Positions 27,185 to 36,964 are shown, numbered from the stretch's first letter. The stretch: 64,000 nt of DNA from 66-474 sp040388785 (GCA_040388785.1 JAZKBD010000015.1:1-64000), one strand, 5' to 3'. Numbers and translations are program-made. Notes: generated by a model from the sequence alone, not told the origin.

Positions 27185-27781
27185 TCAGCCCGAAGTGGAC
27201 GCCGGTACCGGTGTCGCGGATGCGCTGGAAGCGGAAGCCGGCGCGCTCGTGCTCGACGCCGCGGCGGGCGTACCAAGGCGCGCCTGCGCTTCCAGCCTGC
27301 GCATCACCGCGTCGGTCATCTCGCGCACCAGGCTGCGCTCGATCGCTTCCGTCTCGCTGGTGATGGCCGAGAACTGGGTCTGGTCGATCGCGAATTCGTG
27401 CGACAGCGTGATCGTCTGCATCGGGATGACCGTCTTGCCCTGCGCATCGGTCAGCGTGAATTCCACGTTGAACGTCACCACGTATTCGCCGACCCGCTGC
27501 ACCGCGCCGCTGGTCAGCATGCGCGAACCGAACCCGGCCACCGGCACCGACAAGGTGGCCACGCCTTCGGTGGACGTATCCAGCACGTCCACCTTGGCGG
27601 CGCGCAAGGCCGCCGCCAGCGAGCGCGGGAACTCGCCGCCGCCGCCGACATGCAGGTAAACCTGCTGCTGCATCACCGCGGGCAGCGCCGCGCTGCCGCG
27701 CAGGTGGAAGCCGCAACCGGCGAGCATGATCGTGCATGCAGCGCACAGCGAACCCAGGAACCATTGCCTGCCGCGAATCAT
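27185..27781 (-). CDS. lptE: LPS-assembly lipoprotein LptE
   Basis: LptE plugs the LptD barrel and is needed for LPS insertion in the outer membrane. The 198-residue product starts MIRGRQWFLGSLCAACTIML with the lipobox LAGC at about residues 20-23, followed by GFHLRGSAALP, the LptE N-terminal signature. It ends with a 35-residue Ala/Ser/Pro-rich tail (TPAAASSTSAPASASSASAT), longer than in E. coli. It is tightly coupled to holA. Confidence 0.93.
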   Translation of the reverse strand: MIRGRQWFLGSLCAACTIMLAGCGFHLRGSAALPAVMQQQVYLHVGGGGEFPRSLAAALRAAKVDVLDTSTEGVATLSVPVAGFGSRMLTSGAVQRVGEYVVTFNVEFTLTDAQGKTVIPMQTITLSHEFAIDQTQFSAITSETEAIERSLVREMTDAVMRRLEAQARLGTPAAASSTSAPASASSASATPVPASTSG

Positions 27782-27844
27782 GGATGCTCCGGATGGGGTG
27801 CGGAATCGGGCGAAAGCATAGCAGTCGCTACGGCCAATACCGGT

Positions 27845-30595
27845 TCAGGCCGCAACGATATTCACGATCTTGCCCGGCACCACAATCACCTTGCGCACGG
27901 GCTTGTCGCCGATCGCCGCGACCACACCCGGCAGCGCCCGTGCGGCGGATTCGAGTTGCTCACGCGGCGCGTCGAGCGCGGCTTCCAGCGTGCCGCGCAG
28001 CTTGCCGTTGACCTGCACCGCCAGTGTCACGCTGTCGCGCACCAGCGCGGCCGGATCGGCCTTCGGCCACGGCACGTCTTCGATCAGCGTTTCCTTGTGG
28101 CCGAGCACTTGCCACAGCGCGTGACTCGCGTGCGGCGTGAACGGATTCAGCAGCAGCACCATCGTTTCCAGGGCTTCGTGGCGCAGCGCGCGACCCGCAT
28201 CGCTCATGTCATCGAACTTCGACAGCGCGTTCAGCAATTCCATCATCGACGCGATCGCGGTGTTGAAATTGCGGCGGCGTCCAATGTCGTCGCCGACCTT
28301 GGCGATGGTTTCGTGCAACTGCCGGCGCATGGCTTTTTGCGCGGGGTTCAAGGTCGCCGGATCGATCTCCGGATGATCCGGCTGCGACGCATGCGTCACC
28401 ACGTCGCGCCAGAACCGGCGCAGGAAACGCGCCATGCCTTCGACGCCGGCCTCGTTCCATTCCAGTGACTGGTCGGGCGGCGAGGCGAACATCGAGAACA
28501 GCCGCACCGTGTCGGCCCCGAACTTGTCGATCATCAGCTGCGGATCGACGCCATTGTTCTTCGACTTCGACATTTTTTCCGAAGCGCCGATCTGCACCGG
28601 CTGGCCATCGGCCTTCAGCGTGGCGCCGACGACGCGCGCGCGCTCGTCGCGCCGCACCTCGACGTCCGCCGGATTGATCCACTCGCGCTGCTGCTCTTCC
28701 GGGTCCCGGGTCCCGGGTCCCGAGTCCCGATAAAAGGTTTCCGCCACCACCATGCCCTGGCACAACAGGTTGGTCGCCGGTTCGTTCGAATGCACCAGGC
28801 CGGCGTCGCGCAGCAGCTTGTGGTAGAAGCGGAAATACAGAAGATGCAGGATCGCGTGTTCGATGCCGCCGATGTACTGGTCGACCGGCAGCCAATAGTT
28901 CGCGCGTGCATCCACCTGCGTCGCTGCACCCGGCGAGCAGTAGCGCGCGTAGTACCACGACGATTCCATGAAGGTGTCGAAGGTGTCGGTTTCGCGCTCC
29001 GCCGCGCCGCCGCATTGCGGGCACGTCGTCTTGCGCCATTCGGGATCGGATTTCAGTGGCGATTGCACACCGCTGAACGCGACGTCTTCGGGCAATACGA
29101 CCGGCAACTGGTCTTCCGGCACCGGCACCGCGCCGCATTTCGCGCAATGGATGATCGGGATCGGACAACCCCAATAGCGTTGCCGCGACACGCCCCAATC
29201 GCGCAGCCGCCAATTCACCTGGCGTTTGCCGCAGCCTTCGCGCTCGAAGCGTTCGGCCAGTGCGTCGAACGCCTGCCGGAAATCCATGCCGTCGTATTCG
29301 CCGGAATTGACCAGCGTGCCGTGTTCGAGGAACGGGCCTTCGGTGATGATGCGGTTTTCGAATTCTTCCAGCAGGCCTTCGACCGGCCGCGGTTCGGCCA
29401 CGTCGATGGGCTTGCTCTGGCCCAGCGCCGCGCTCATCGCGTCGGTGTTGTCGGCGGCGTCGCGCGCAAGTTCGCGGATCGCGTCGCGGATCGGATCGCT
29501 GACGATCACCATCGTGATCGGCAGGTCGTACTTGGTCGCGAATTCCCAATCGCGCTGGTCGTGCCCCGGTACCGCCATCAATGCGCCAGTGCCGTAATTC
29601 ATCAACACGAAGTTGGCGATCCAGATCGGCACGCGCTCGCCCGTCACCGGATGCAGCGCCGACAGGCCGGTGTCGACGCCGCGCTTCTCGCGCGTTTCCA
29701 ACTCGGCTTCCGACACGCCGCCCTGCCTGCACTCGTCGATGAAGGCCTGCAGCGCGGGATTGTTGCACGCGGCCTCCAGCGCCAGCGGATGCTCGGCGGC
29801 AACCGCGAGATACGTCACGCCCATCAAGGTGTCGGGTCGCGTGGTGAAGACTTCCAGCGAACCGCCGCCTTCGACGTCGAAGCGGATCTCCAGGCCTTCC
29901 GAACGCCCCAGCCAGTTGCGCTGCATGATCTTGACCGCATCCGGCCAGCCCGGCAGCTCGTCCAGGCCGTCCAGCAATTCCTGCGCGTAGTCGGTGATCT
30001 TCAGGAACCATTGCGGGATCTCGCGCTTCTCGACCACCGCGCCGGAACGCCAGCCGCGGCCATCGACCACCTGCTCGTTCGCCAGCACGGTCTGGTCGAC
30101 CGGATCCCAGTTCACCACACTCATCTTGCGATAGACGAGGCCCTGCTTGAACAGGCGCGTGAACATGCGCTGCTCGTGTACGTAATAGGACGGATCACAG
30201 GTCGCGAATTCGCGCGACCAGTCGATCGCGAAACCCATCGCCTTCAATTGCGAACGCATGTGCGCGATGTTGTCGCGCGTCCACTTCGCGGGCGGGATGC
30301 CACGCTTGATCGCGGCGTTCTCGGCCGGCAGACCGAACGCGTCCCACGCCATCGGCTGCAGCACGTTCCTGCCCTGCATGCGCTGGAAGCGGCTGATCAC
30401 GTCGCCGATCGTGTAATTGCGCACGTGGCCCATGTGCAACGCGCCCGACGGATACGGCAACATCGACAGGCAGAAATACTTTTCGCGCGACGCGTCTTCC
30501 GTCACCTCGAACGCGCGGGTGTCGGACCAGAACTTCTGCGCGGCGGCCTCGACGGCGCTCGGGTCGTAAACGCTGCGGTCGTGGGTTTCCTGCAT
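27845..30595 (-). CDS. leuS: Leucyl-tRNA synthetase
   Basis: LeuRS charges tRNA-Leu. The start is the ATG at 30595 (MQETHDRSVYDPSAVEAAAQ); an in-frame TTG at 30625 is less likely. The class I signatures are YPSGALHMGHVRNY (HIGH-like) and KMSKSKNNG (KMSKS). The CP1 editing domain carries TRPDTLMG. The 916-residue product is slightly long: in the zinc/insert region after VVAETFYRD there is an extra SGPGTRDPEE stretch encoded by a 7-bp tandem repeat. lptE follows 63 bp downstream. Confidence 0.96.
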   Translation of the reverse strand: MQETHDRSVYDPSAVEAAAQKFWSDTRAFEVTEDASREKYFCLSMLPYPSGALHMGHVRNYTIGDVISRFQRMQGRNVLQPMAWDAFGLPAENAAIKRGIPPAKWTRDNIAHMRSQLKAMGFAIDWSREFATCDPSYYVHEQRMFTRLFKQGLVYRKMSVVNWDPVDQTVLANEQVVDGRGWRSGAVVEKREIPQWFLKITDYAQELLDGLDELPGWPDAVKIMQRNWLGRSEGLEIRFDVEGGGSLEVFTTRPDTLMGVTYLAVAAEHPLALEAACNNPALQAFIDECRQGGVSEAELETREKRGVDTGLSALHPVTGERVPIWIANFVLMNYGTGALMAVPGHDQRDWEFATKYDLPITMVIVSDPIRDAIRELARDAADNTDAMSAALGQSKPIDVAEPRPVEGLLEEFENRIITEGPFLEHGTLVNSGEYDGMDFRQAFDALAERFEREGCGKRQVNWRLRDWGVSRQRYWGCPIPIIHCAKCGAVPVPEDQLPVVLPEDVAFSGVQSPLKSDPEWRKTTCPQCGGAAERETDTFDTFMESSWYYARYCSPGAATQVDARANYWLPVDQYIGGIEHAILHLLYFRFYHKLLRDAGLVHSNEPATNLLCQGMVVAETFYRDSGPGTRDPEEQQREWINPADVEVRRDERARVVGATLKADGQPVQIGASEKMSKSKNNGVDPQLMIDKFGADTVRLFSMFASPPDQSLEWNEAGVEGMARFLRRFWRDVVTHASQPDHPEIDPATLNPAQKAMRRQLHETIAKVGDDIGRRRNFNTAIASMMELLNALSKFDDMSDAGRALRHEALETMVLLLNPFTPHASHALWQVLGHKETLIEDVPWPKADPAALVRDSVTLAVQVNGKLRGTLEAALDAPREQLESAARALPGVVAAIGDKPVRKVIVVPGKIVNIVAA
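28701..28728. repeat. Four copies of a 7-bp GGGTCCC tandem repeat inside leuS
   Basis: GGGTCCC is repeated three times, then GAGTCCC. Because 7 is not a multiple of 3, gain or loss of single units would shift the leuS frame. Confidence 0.85.
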
Positions 30596-30730
30596 GGCGG
30601 GACGCAATCCGGCGGCAATGCTCAAGATTCACCAGCCTACCGCAGTGCAGCAAAAGCGCCAAGCGCGGCGTTGACGCGGTTCGTTCGCACGGTCTACGGT
30701 GCGTCGGGGGAACGCTTCGGGGGAGGAACG

Positions 30731-31754
30731 ATGCGCGCGGGTCGATGGCTGTTGCTGGTGATGTGCCTGAGCCTCAATGCCTGCGCCAGCATTGCGGCGC
30801 ATTACATCGAAACACCTGGTCACCACGGGCCCGAGCCAGTCTTCAGGCAATGGCTCGCCGAAAACACGGGTTACACGCCGCACAATTTCGTGACTGACCA
30901 ACGCGTCCGCATTGCCTACTGGTATTCACCACCTACCCGACTGGATATCGCGCCCAGGATCGAGGAGCAGCGCTACGGCAAGAAGTTTTCCCTGTCCTTC
31001 CATTTCGACGTTTCGAAACCGAAGCATGCTGCCGCAACGCCTCCGTTGCGTGGCAGCGTCGTGCTGCTGCACCCTTGGGGCCAGAACGCGTTGCAGATGG
31101 CATTCTGGGGCGTGTATTTTTCGAATGCGGGCTACGTGACCGTATTGCCCGCGTTGCGCAGCCAAGGCGAATCCGGCGACGCGCCGGTCGGATACGGACC
31201 GCGCGAAGCAGGCGACATCGTGCAGTTGATCCATGACCTGCAGCGGCGCCATGAACTGCCGTCGCCGCTGTACCTGTTCGGCGTTTCCTACGGCGGCGGC
31301 CCTGTTCGCTTCCCCGCAGCTGCCTGAACTGCGTGGCGTGGTCGCGCTGGAACCGTACGTGCATCCGGTGGACGTGATCGAGCACGCGCCCGCGACAGGT
31401 TGGTTCGCGCCAAAATGGTGGTCGCGCTTCTTTCCGCCGCGAACCATGCACAAGGCCATCGCGCGCGTCGATGCAAACCTCGGCATCGATTTGGCGAGCA
31501 TCGATCCGGGTGACGCCGTGGCGGCCTCCAAAGCCTGCACGCTGCTGGTGCGTGGCAGCGACGACACTCTCATATCCACAAAGGCCATGAGTGATCTGGC
31601 CGCGCGTTCGCAGCGTGCACGCTACGTCGAAATTCCGGATGAAGGACACGTGACCCTGTTCTTCCGCAGTGATCGCTTGTTTCCGCCAATCCTCGGCTGG
31701 ATGCAGCGCGTACCTGACCAGGCAAGCGCAGCATGCCCGACCTGGAATCGGTGA
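30731..31754 (+). pseudogene. Alpha/beta hydrolase lipoprotein, frameshifted at the nucleophile
   Basis: The start at 30731 gives MRAGRWLLLVMCLSLNACAS with a lipobox-like LNAC. A soluble hydrolase follows: SVVLLHPWGQNALQMAFWGV, the oxyanion region, and YLFGVSYGG, the GxSxG nucleophile elbow. Right after the elbow (31291-31302, a GGC repeat) the frame shifts. The continuation ALFASPQLPELRGVVALEPY is found in another frame to 31754, with a late catalytic-type His in EIPDEGHVTLF. One base lost or two gained would explain it. The intact protein would be about 340 residues. Substrate unknown. Confidence 0.75.
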
Positions 31755-31841
31755 TCGGCGACGCGCCACCATATATCTTCCACTGATCGCCCCACCGCAC
31801 AGGCTATGATTCCGGCCTCGACCAGAGACGTGGGGAACACG

Positions 31842-33224
31842 ATGCGCGCCACGAACCGACGTTTGTCCAGGCTTCCACTTGCCGCGGCCATCGCGGTGTT
31901 GGCAATCTCCGCGGCGCAGGCAGCCGATGCGCCGACGGTGGGCGCGGCATCCGCGCCCGCACTCACGGTGATCCACTGCGCGCACCTGATCGACACGGTG
32001 GCCGGAAAAATGCTGGGCGCGACCAGCATCGTCGTGGATGGCCAGCGCATCAAGGAAGTGGTGGCAGGTTCGGTGAGCCGCGACGGTGCCAAGGTGATCG
32101 ACATGCCGACCAACGACACCTGCATGCCGGGCCTGATCGATTCGCACACGCACCTGACGATGCAATTCGGCAAGAACACCTACGCGGAAAAATTCCACCT
32201 CAATCCTGCCGACTACGCGATCCAGTCGACGGTGTACGCGCGGCGCACGCTGCTGGCGGGCTTCACCATCGTGCGCAATGTCGGCGACGAGCACAACGAA
32301 TCGATCGCGCTGCGCAACGCGGTCAACAAGGGCGAAGTAGTGGGACCGCGCATCTTCAGCGCGGGCCAGTTCATCGGCACAACCGGCGGCCATGCGGACC
32401 CGACCGATGGCTACAACTGGGCGTTGCAGGGCGATCCGGGTCCGAAGGACGGAATCATCGATTCGCCGGCCGACGCGTGGAAAGCCGTGCGCCAGCATTA
32501 CAAGGACGGCGCCGACCTCATCAAGATCATGCCGTCGGGCGGCGTGCTCGACGAGAGCGGCAGCTCGGAAAATCCGCAGATGACGCTGGACGAGATCAAG
32601 GCGGTGGTGGCCGCGGCGCACGATTACGGTTTCACCGTGGCCGCGCACGCGCACGGCGCCGAGGCGATCCGCCGCGCTGTGATCGGCGGCGTCGATTCGA
32701 TCGAGCACGGCACCTTCATGGACGACGAGGACATGCAGCTGATGAAGCAACACGGCACCTGGTACGTGCCCACGATCATTGCCGGCGAGTTCACCAAGGA
32801 CAAGGCGAAGGAAGGCTGGTATCCGCCACAGGTCGCGCGCAAGGCGCTGGAAGTGGGGCCGAAGATCATGGCCACCGCGGGCAAAGCCTACAAGGCCGGC
32901 GTCAAGATCGCGTTCGGCACCGATGCGGGCGTGTATCCGCACGGCGAGAACGCGCAGGAATTCGTGTACATGGTGCAGGCCGGCATGCCAGCGATGTACG
33001 TGATCCAGGCTGCGACCACGCACGCCGCGACGTTGCTGAAGCACCAGGATGATTTCGGCAGCATCACCGCAGGCAAATACGCCGACGTCGTGGCAGTACC
33101 GGGCAACCCGCTGGACGACATTGCCTTGATGAAGAAAGTGGATTTCGTGATGAAGGCCGGCACGGTGTACAAGCAAGCAGGCGAGCCCACCGACGCGGCG
33201 CTGAAATCCAGCCTTGGAATGTGA
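31842..33224 (+). CDS. Secreted metal-dependent amidohydrolase
   Basis: The start at 31842 (MRATNRRLSRLPLAAAIAVL) has GGGGAA upstream and a Sec signal peptide ending near AQAADA. The 460-residue enzyme has the amidohydrolase-superfamily metal ligands: HTH in LIDSHTHLTMQF, the distal HAHG and IEHGTF histidines, and the catalytic Asp in IAFGTDAGVYPHG. It most resembles the imidazolonepropionase-like/Xaa-Pro dipeptidase-like secreted group; the substrate is probably an N-acyl amino acid or a cyclic dipeptide but cannot be fixed. It is followed 25 bp later by a thioredoxin-TPR gene. Confidence 0.87.
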   Translation: MRATNRRLSRLPLAAAIAVLAISAAQAADAPTVGAASAPALTVIHCAHLIDTVAGKMLGATSIVVDGQRIKEVVAGSVSRDGAKVIDMPTNDTCMPGLIDSHTHLTMQFGKNTYAEKFHLNPADYAIQSTVYARRTLLAGFTIVRNVGDEHNESIALRNAVNKGEVVGPRIFSAGQFIGTTGGHADPTDGYNWALQGDPGPKDGIIDSPADAWKAVRQHYKDGADLIKIMPSGGVLDESGSSENPQMTLDEIKAVVAAAHDYGFTVAAHAHGAEAIRRAVIGGVDSIEHGTFMDDEDMQLMKQHGTWYVPTIIAGEFTKDKAKEGWYPPQVARKALEVGPKIMATAGKAYKAGVKIAFGTDAGVYPHGENAQEFVYMVQAGMPAMYVIQAATTHAATLLKHQDDFGSITAGKYADVVAVPGNPLDDIALMKKVDFVMKAGTVYKQAGEPTDAALKSSLGM

Positions 33225-33249
33225 CGCCGCAACCACCACCTACCAGCTC

Positions 33250-34152
33250 ATGAGTCCCAATCCAAAACTCGATGGCGCCGCGGCGCCCGCCGGCTCGTAC
33301 ATCTTCGAAGCGGGCGAAGCCAATTTCGAAACCGACGTGCTGCAGGCATCCTTGCAGACGCCGGTGCTGGTGGATTTCTGGGCGACATGGTGCGGGCCGT
33401 GCAAGACACTCGGGCCGATCCTGGAGAAGCTCGCCGGCGAATACGCGGGCGCGTTCCGGCTCGCAAAGATCGATTGCGACAAGGAACAGCAGCTCGCCGG
33501 GATGTTCGGCGTGCGCAGCATCCCGACCGTGGTGCTGATCGCCGGCGGACAGATTGTCGACGCGTTTTCCGGCGCGCTGCCGGAATCGCAGGTGCGTGAA
33601 TTCCTGAAACGCCATCGCGTCGAACCGGCGTCGCGCATCGAAGCGCCCGCGCAGGATGTCGATGAAAACGTTCCGGCGGAAACACCGAAGGATGCGGTCG
33701 CGCGCATCGAAAAAGCCCTCGCGGCGGCGCCCGACGATGCCGGGTTGAAGCTCGACCTCGCGCTCGCGAAGGCGCGCGCGGGCGACACCGCGAATGCGCA
33801 CGCCACGCTCGATGCCCTGCCCGTCGACCTGGCCGAAGACGATCGCGCCAAGGCGCTGTCGGCGCTGCTGGCGATGCAACAGTCGCTCGCGGCGATTCCT
33901 CCGGCTGCGGATTTGCTGGCGCGCGTCGAACGCGATCCACGCGACTTCGCGGCGCTCGATGGACTGGGCGTGCGCAAGCTGCTCGGTGGCGACGCTGGAG
34001 ACGCGATGCAGCACTGGCTGGCGATCCTCGCCGCCGATCGCGCCTGGAACGAAGGCCTCGCGCGCAAGCGCCTGCTGGATGCGTTCCGTATCGTGCCCGA
34101 CGAGACACTCGTTTCGGCGACGCGCCGCAAGATGTCCTCGCTGCTGTTCTGA
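33250..34152 (+). CDS. cnoX: Thioredoxin/TPR co-chaperone (CnoX/YbbN-like)
   Basis: The start at 33250 gives MSPNPKLDGAAAPAGSYIFE. The thioredoxin domain (residues about 20-125) has an intact WCGPCK active site, unlike E. coli CnoX (SQHC). FGVRSIPTVVLIAGG contains the cis-Pro. The rest (about 150-300) is helical repeat: ARIEKALAAAPDDAGLKLDL and further TPR-like units, ending LVSATRRKMSSLLF, typical of the YbbN family. CnoX holds oxidatively damaged proteins and passes them to GroEL or DnaK in the cytosol. It may be co-transcribed with the preceding amidohydrolase gene. Confidence 0.9.
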   Translation: MSPNPKLDGAAAPAGSYIFEAGEANFETDVLQASLQTPVLVDFWATWCGPCKTLGPILEKLAGEYAGAFRLAKIDCDKEQQLAGMFGVRSIPTVVLIAGGQIVDAFSGALPESQVREFLKRHRVEPASRIEAPAQDVDENVPAETPKDAVARIEKALAAAPDDAGLKLDLALAKARAGDTANAHATLDALPVDLAEDDRAKALSALLAMQQSLAAIPPAADLLARVERDPRDFAALDGLGVRKLLGGDAGDAMQHWLAILAADRAWNEGLARKRLLDAFRIVPDETLVSATRRKMSSLLF

Positions 34153-34294
34153 CGCGCGTGCGCGCCGCCGCATCCGGCGGCAAGGCGTTGCGCTGGTTCG
34201 AAACCGATGGTGACCGGCTCGGACGTGAGCCTGAAGCCGCGTGCGCGAGGCACGGCTGCTGCATAATCGGCGCGCGCAAAGCAGGGGATCTCGC

Positions 34295-34672
34295 ATGTTC
34301 CGCCACACGTTCCGCTATGAACACCGCAGCGATCCGTTGCTTTCATGGCGGGTGTTCCTGCTGCGGCGGGTCGGCAAGACGCTGGCCGCGGCCACCGCGG
34401 TGATCGTGGTCTCGCTGGCGATCGGCATGGCCGGCTACCGCCTGACCGAAGGCATGGGCTGGCTGGAGTCGTTCCTGAACGCATCGATGATCCTGGGCGG
34501 CATGGGCCCGGTGGATACGCTGCACAGCCGCGCCGGCAAGCTCTTCGCGGGCATCTACGCGCTCTACAGCGGGCTGGTCCTCGTCGGCATGGCCGGCCTG
34601 CTGCTGGCACCGTTCGTGCATCGCCTGCTGCACCGGTTTCATCTGGAAGGTCGCCGCGAAAGCCAGGATTGA
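34295..34672 (+). CDS. Small two-to-three-helix membrane protein, channel-like
   Basis: 125 residues, starting at the ATG with CAGGGG upstream. Helix 1 is LAAATAVIVVSLAIGMAGYR. A re-entrant-looking segment WLESFLNASMILGGMGPVD follows, then helix 2 FAGIYALYSGLVLVGMAGLL and a basic tail. The two-helix-plus-loop plan resembles single-subunit ion-channel pore modules, but no TxGYG-type selectivity filter is present. It lies about 100 bp upstream of two kinase-like genes on the same strand. The channel assignment is weak. Confidence 0.6.
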   Translation: MFRHTFRYEHRSDPLLSWRVFLLRRVGKTLAAATAVIVVSLAIGMAGYRLTEGMGWLESFLNASMILGGMGPVDTLHSRAGKLFAGIYALYSGLVLVGMAGLLLAPFVHRLLHRFHLEGRRESQD

Positions 34673-34768
34673 TCCCTTGAACCCCGCGCATCGCCGCCGT
34701 GAATGCCTGTCCCGGCCCGGGTCCGCTTTGGCGCGCCCGGCGCGTCGGTGCATGCGCGCGCACCTTCC

Positions 34769-36964
34769 ATGAGCGAGATCGACGCCAACCAGATGGACGT
34801 ACCCGGCTACCGATTGGTGCGACCGATCGGGACCAGCGGCATGGCCACGGTGCACGTGGCGATGCAGCGCTCGCTGGAACGGCAGGTGGCGGTGAAGGTG
34901 TTCGACACGGTCGACATCGAAGCCATCGCGCGTTTCGAGCAACTGCTGCGCACCAGCGCGCGGCTTTCCAATCCGCACATCGTGGGCGCGCACCAGATCG
35001 GGCGTTGCGCCGATGGACGCCTGTTCCACTCGATGCCGTTCCTGCTGAGCGCGGAACTCTCGCGGCACAACCTGCGTGCGAAACCCCTGAAGATCGCCGC
35101 GCTGCTGCGCGAAGTGCTCGATGCATTGGGCCATGCGCACCATCGCGGCATCGTGCATGGAGGCGTCAAGCCGGCCAACGTGTTGTTCGACGAACGTGGA
35201 CACGCGCGCCTTGCGGATTTCGGCGTCGCGCGTTGCGCCACCGAACTCGGCCATCCGCATCCCGGCGCAGCGGGCTATCTGAGTCCGGAGCAGGCACGCG
35301 GCAATCCGCCCGGGCAGCGCTCCGATTTGTACAGCGTCGGCGTGTTGGCGTACGAACTGCTGACCGGCGCGCTGCCGTTCGAGGGCGAGGACGCGGTGGC
35401 CACCGCCATCGCCCACGTCGAACAACCCATTCCGCGCTTGCCGCCGATGATGGCCGCGTGGCAGCCGTGGATCGACAAGGCGCTCGCCAAGGCGCCGGCG
35501 CAGCGGTTCCAGAGCGCCGAGGCCATGGCCGGCGCCCTGTCCGCCATCGACGGACTGGAAGCAGGCGAAGTGCCCCCGGCGCGCAACACGATGAAGCTGC
35601 GCGTGCCTGCCTGGGCGATCGCTGCCGCGGCGCTGGTCGTCACGGCGGGAGCGATCGCGGGCTGGGCAACGTGGACGCACCATCGGGCAATCGCGGTGGC
35701 GGCGGCCGATCCCGCGGTACCAGTGGATTCGAGTGCGGCGGTCACGAATGTCTCCGCTGCATCGGCACGCTCCACCGCATCCGCCGCACCGGTGCCGCTC
35801 GCCGGCCGCGTGCAGATATTGATTGCACAAGCCGATGCATTGCGCGCGGGCGATCATCTGTTCTCGCCGCCCGGCGACAACGCCGCGGAGGAATACCTCA
35901 CCGCACTGACGCTCGATCCCGGCAATCCGGCCGCGGTGGCCGGCATCGACGCCATGTTGGCGACGCTTCGCCATCGACTGGACGGCACGTGGCGCAGTGA
36001 CAAACTCGCCCAGACCTTGGTCCTGCTGAAGCAATGTGATCTGCTCGCCGGCAAGGCCAGTCTTTCGGCAAGGCACGATTGGCGGACACAGCGCAGCGTG
36101 TTCGCGAAAACGGTGGGCGACGCCGTGGCATCGGCCGCGCGCGATCGCGACATGCAACGCGTCGCGGCGTTGAAACCTCTGGCCGACGTGTTGCCGGCAA
36201 GCTATCCCGCAGGCTTCGATCCCGCCGCAGCCGAACGCGAGGCCAGCGCGCCCGCAGCGGGAATGCTGCTGCGCGATCCGGAGGGTCCCGCCCTCGTCTA
36301 CGTGCCGGCCACCGACAAGGCACCCGCGTTTGCGATCCAGCGCGTCGAAGTGACGCGCGCCGACTACGCGGCCTTCGTGCAGGCGACGCAGCGCGCCGCG
36401 TCGAAGTGCTTGGAAGCCTACAACCCGTTCTCGCGCATGCAGCATCTCACCTGGCAGAAACCCGGCTTTGCGCAAGGCGGCGATCATCCCGCCGTGTGCG
36501 TGAGCTGGGACGATGCCGCCGCGTACGCGGCGTGGCTGTCGAAAACCACCGGGCAGGCTTATCGCTTGCCCAGCAGCGCCGAATGGTTGCGCGCGGCGCA
36601 GGGCATGCCGAAGGAAAATCCGTGCCAGCTCGGCAACATCGACGACGTCAGCCGCAAGAGCGCGATGGACAACGATCGCCTGTCGTGCAGCGACGGCGCC
36701 GAGTACACCGCGGCGGTGGGGCACTATGCGCAGAGCGGCGTCGGCGCGTACGACCTGTACGGCAACGTCAGCGAATGGGTGGACGGCGGCAGCGCGGGTT
36801 CGCGCGTCTTCCGCGGATTGTCGTGGCGCGACGGCAGCCACCAGACGCCGCTCGGACGCCAGGGCAGCGCCGACTCCGACGTCGGCTACACCAATGTTGG
36901 CTTCCGCGTGGTGCGCGTGATCGACGCTGCGCATGCGGCGCCGCCCGCGCCCGCCCGGCGCTGA
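34769..36964 (+). CDS. Transmembrane kinase-like/FGE-sulfatase-like fusion (likely pseudokinase)
   Basis: 731 residues. Residues about 14-270 have a Hanks-type kinase fold: GTSGMATVHV loop, AVKVF (Lys43), LADFGVAR (Asp150) and the P+1-like GYLSPEQARG. The catalytic loop, however, reads HGGVKPAN, so Gly132 replaces the catalytic Asp, and the alpha-C Glu is also missing (RFEQLLRTSARL). A membrane helix (about 285-308) separates it from an external region. That region ends in an FGE-sulfatase/SUMF1-like domain (VCVSWDDAAAYAAWLS, YDLYGNVSEWV, NVGFRVVR) lacking the redox Cys pair of true formylglycine enzymes. A ligand-sensing receptor signalling without phosphotransfer is inferred. A paralogue follows 157 bp downstream. 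Confidence 0.85.
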   Translation: MSEIDANQMDVPGYRLVRPIGTSGMATVHVAMQRSLERQVAVKVFDTVDIEAIARFEQLLRTSARLSNPHIVGAHQIGRCADGRLFHSMPFLLSAELSRHNLRAKPLKIAALLREVLDALGHAHHRGIVHGGVKPANVLFDERGHARLADFGVARCATELGHPHPGAAGYLSPEQARGNPPGQRSDLYSVGVLAYELLTGALPFEGEDAVATAIAHVEQPIPRLPPMMAAWQPWIDKALAKAPAQRFQSAEAMAGALSAIDGLEAGEVPPARNTMKLRVPAWAIAAAALVVTAGAIAGWATWTHHRAIAVAAADPAVPVDSSAAVTNVSAASARSTASAAPVPLAGRVQILIAQADALRAGDHLFSPPGDNAAEEYLTALTLDPGNPAAVAGIDAMLATLRHRLDGTWRSDKLAQTLVLLKQCDLLAGKASLSARHDWRTQRSVFAKTVGDAVASAARDRDMQRVAALKPLADVLPASYPAGFDPAAAEREASAPAAGMLLRDPEGPALVYVPATDKAPAFAIQRVEVTRADYAAFVQATQRAASKCLEAYNPFSRMQHLTWQKPGFAQGGDHPAVCVSWDDAAAYAAWLSKTTGQAYRLPSSAEWLRAAQGMPKENPCQLGNIDDVSRKSAMDNDRLSCSDGAEYTAAVGHYAQSGVGAYDLYGNVSEWVDGGSAGSRVFRGLSWRDGSHQTPLGRQGSADSDVGYTNVGFRVVRVIDAAHAAPPAPARR

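Noticed and set aside
30596..30625. Longer leuS start at TTG 30625
   Set aside because: The ATG at 30595 gives the normal LeuRS N-terminus and the extra ten residues are not typical.
28790..31327. 845-codon plus-strand open frame antisense to leuS
   Set aside because: Shadow of leuS; only its last roughly 200 codons (from 30731) are a real gene, the frameshifted hydrolase.
34559..34671. Potassium-channel identity for the 125-residue membrane protein
   Set aside because: No TxGYG-like selectivity filter; left as channel-like only.
36301..36935. FGE-like domain as a true formylglycine-generating enzyme
   Set aside because: The redox Cys pair of the catalytic FGE family is not seen in the GLSWRDG region; the fold is more likely a sensor or ligand-binding module.
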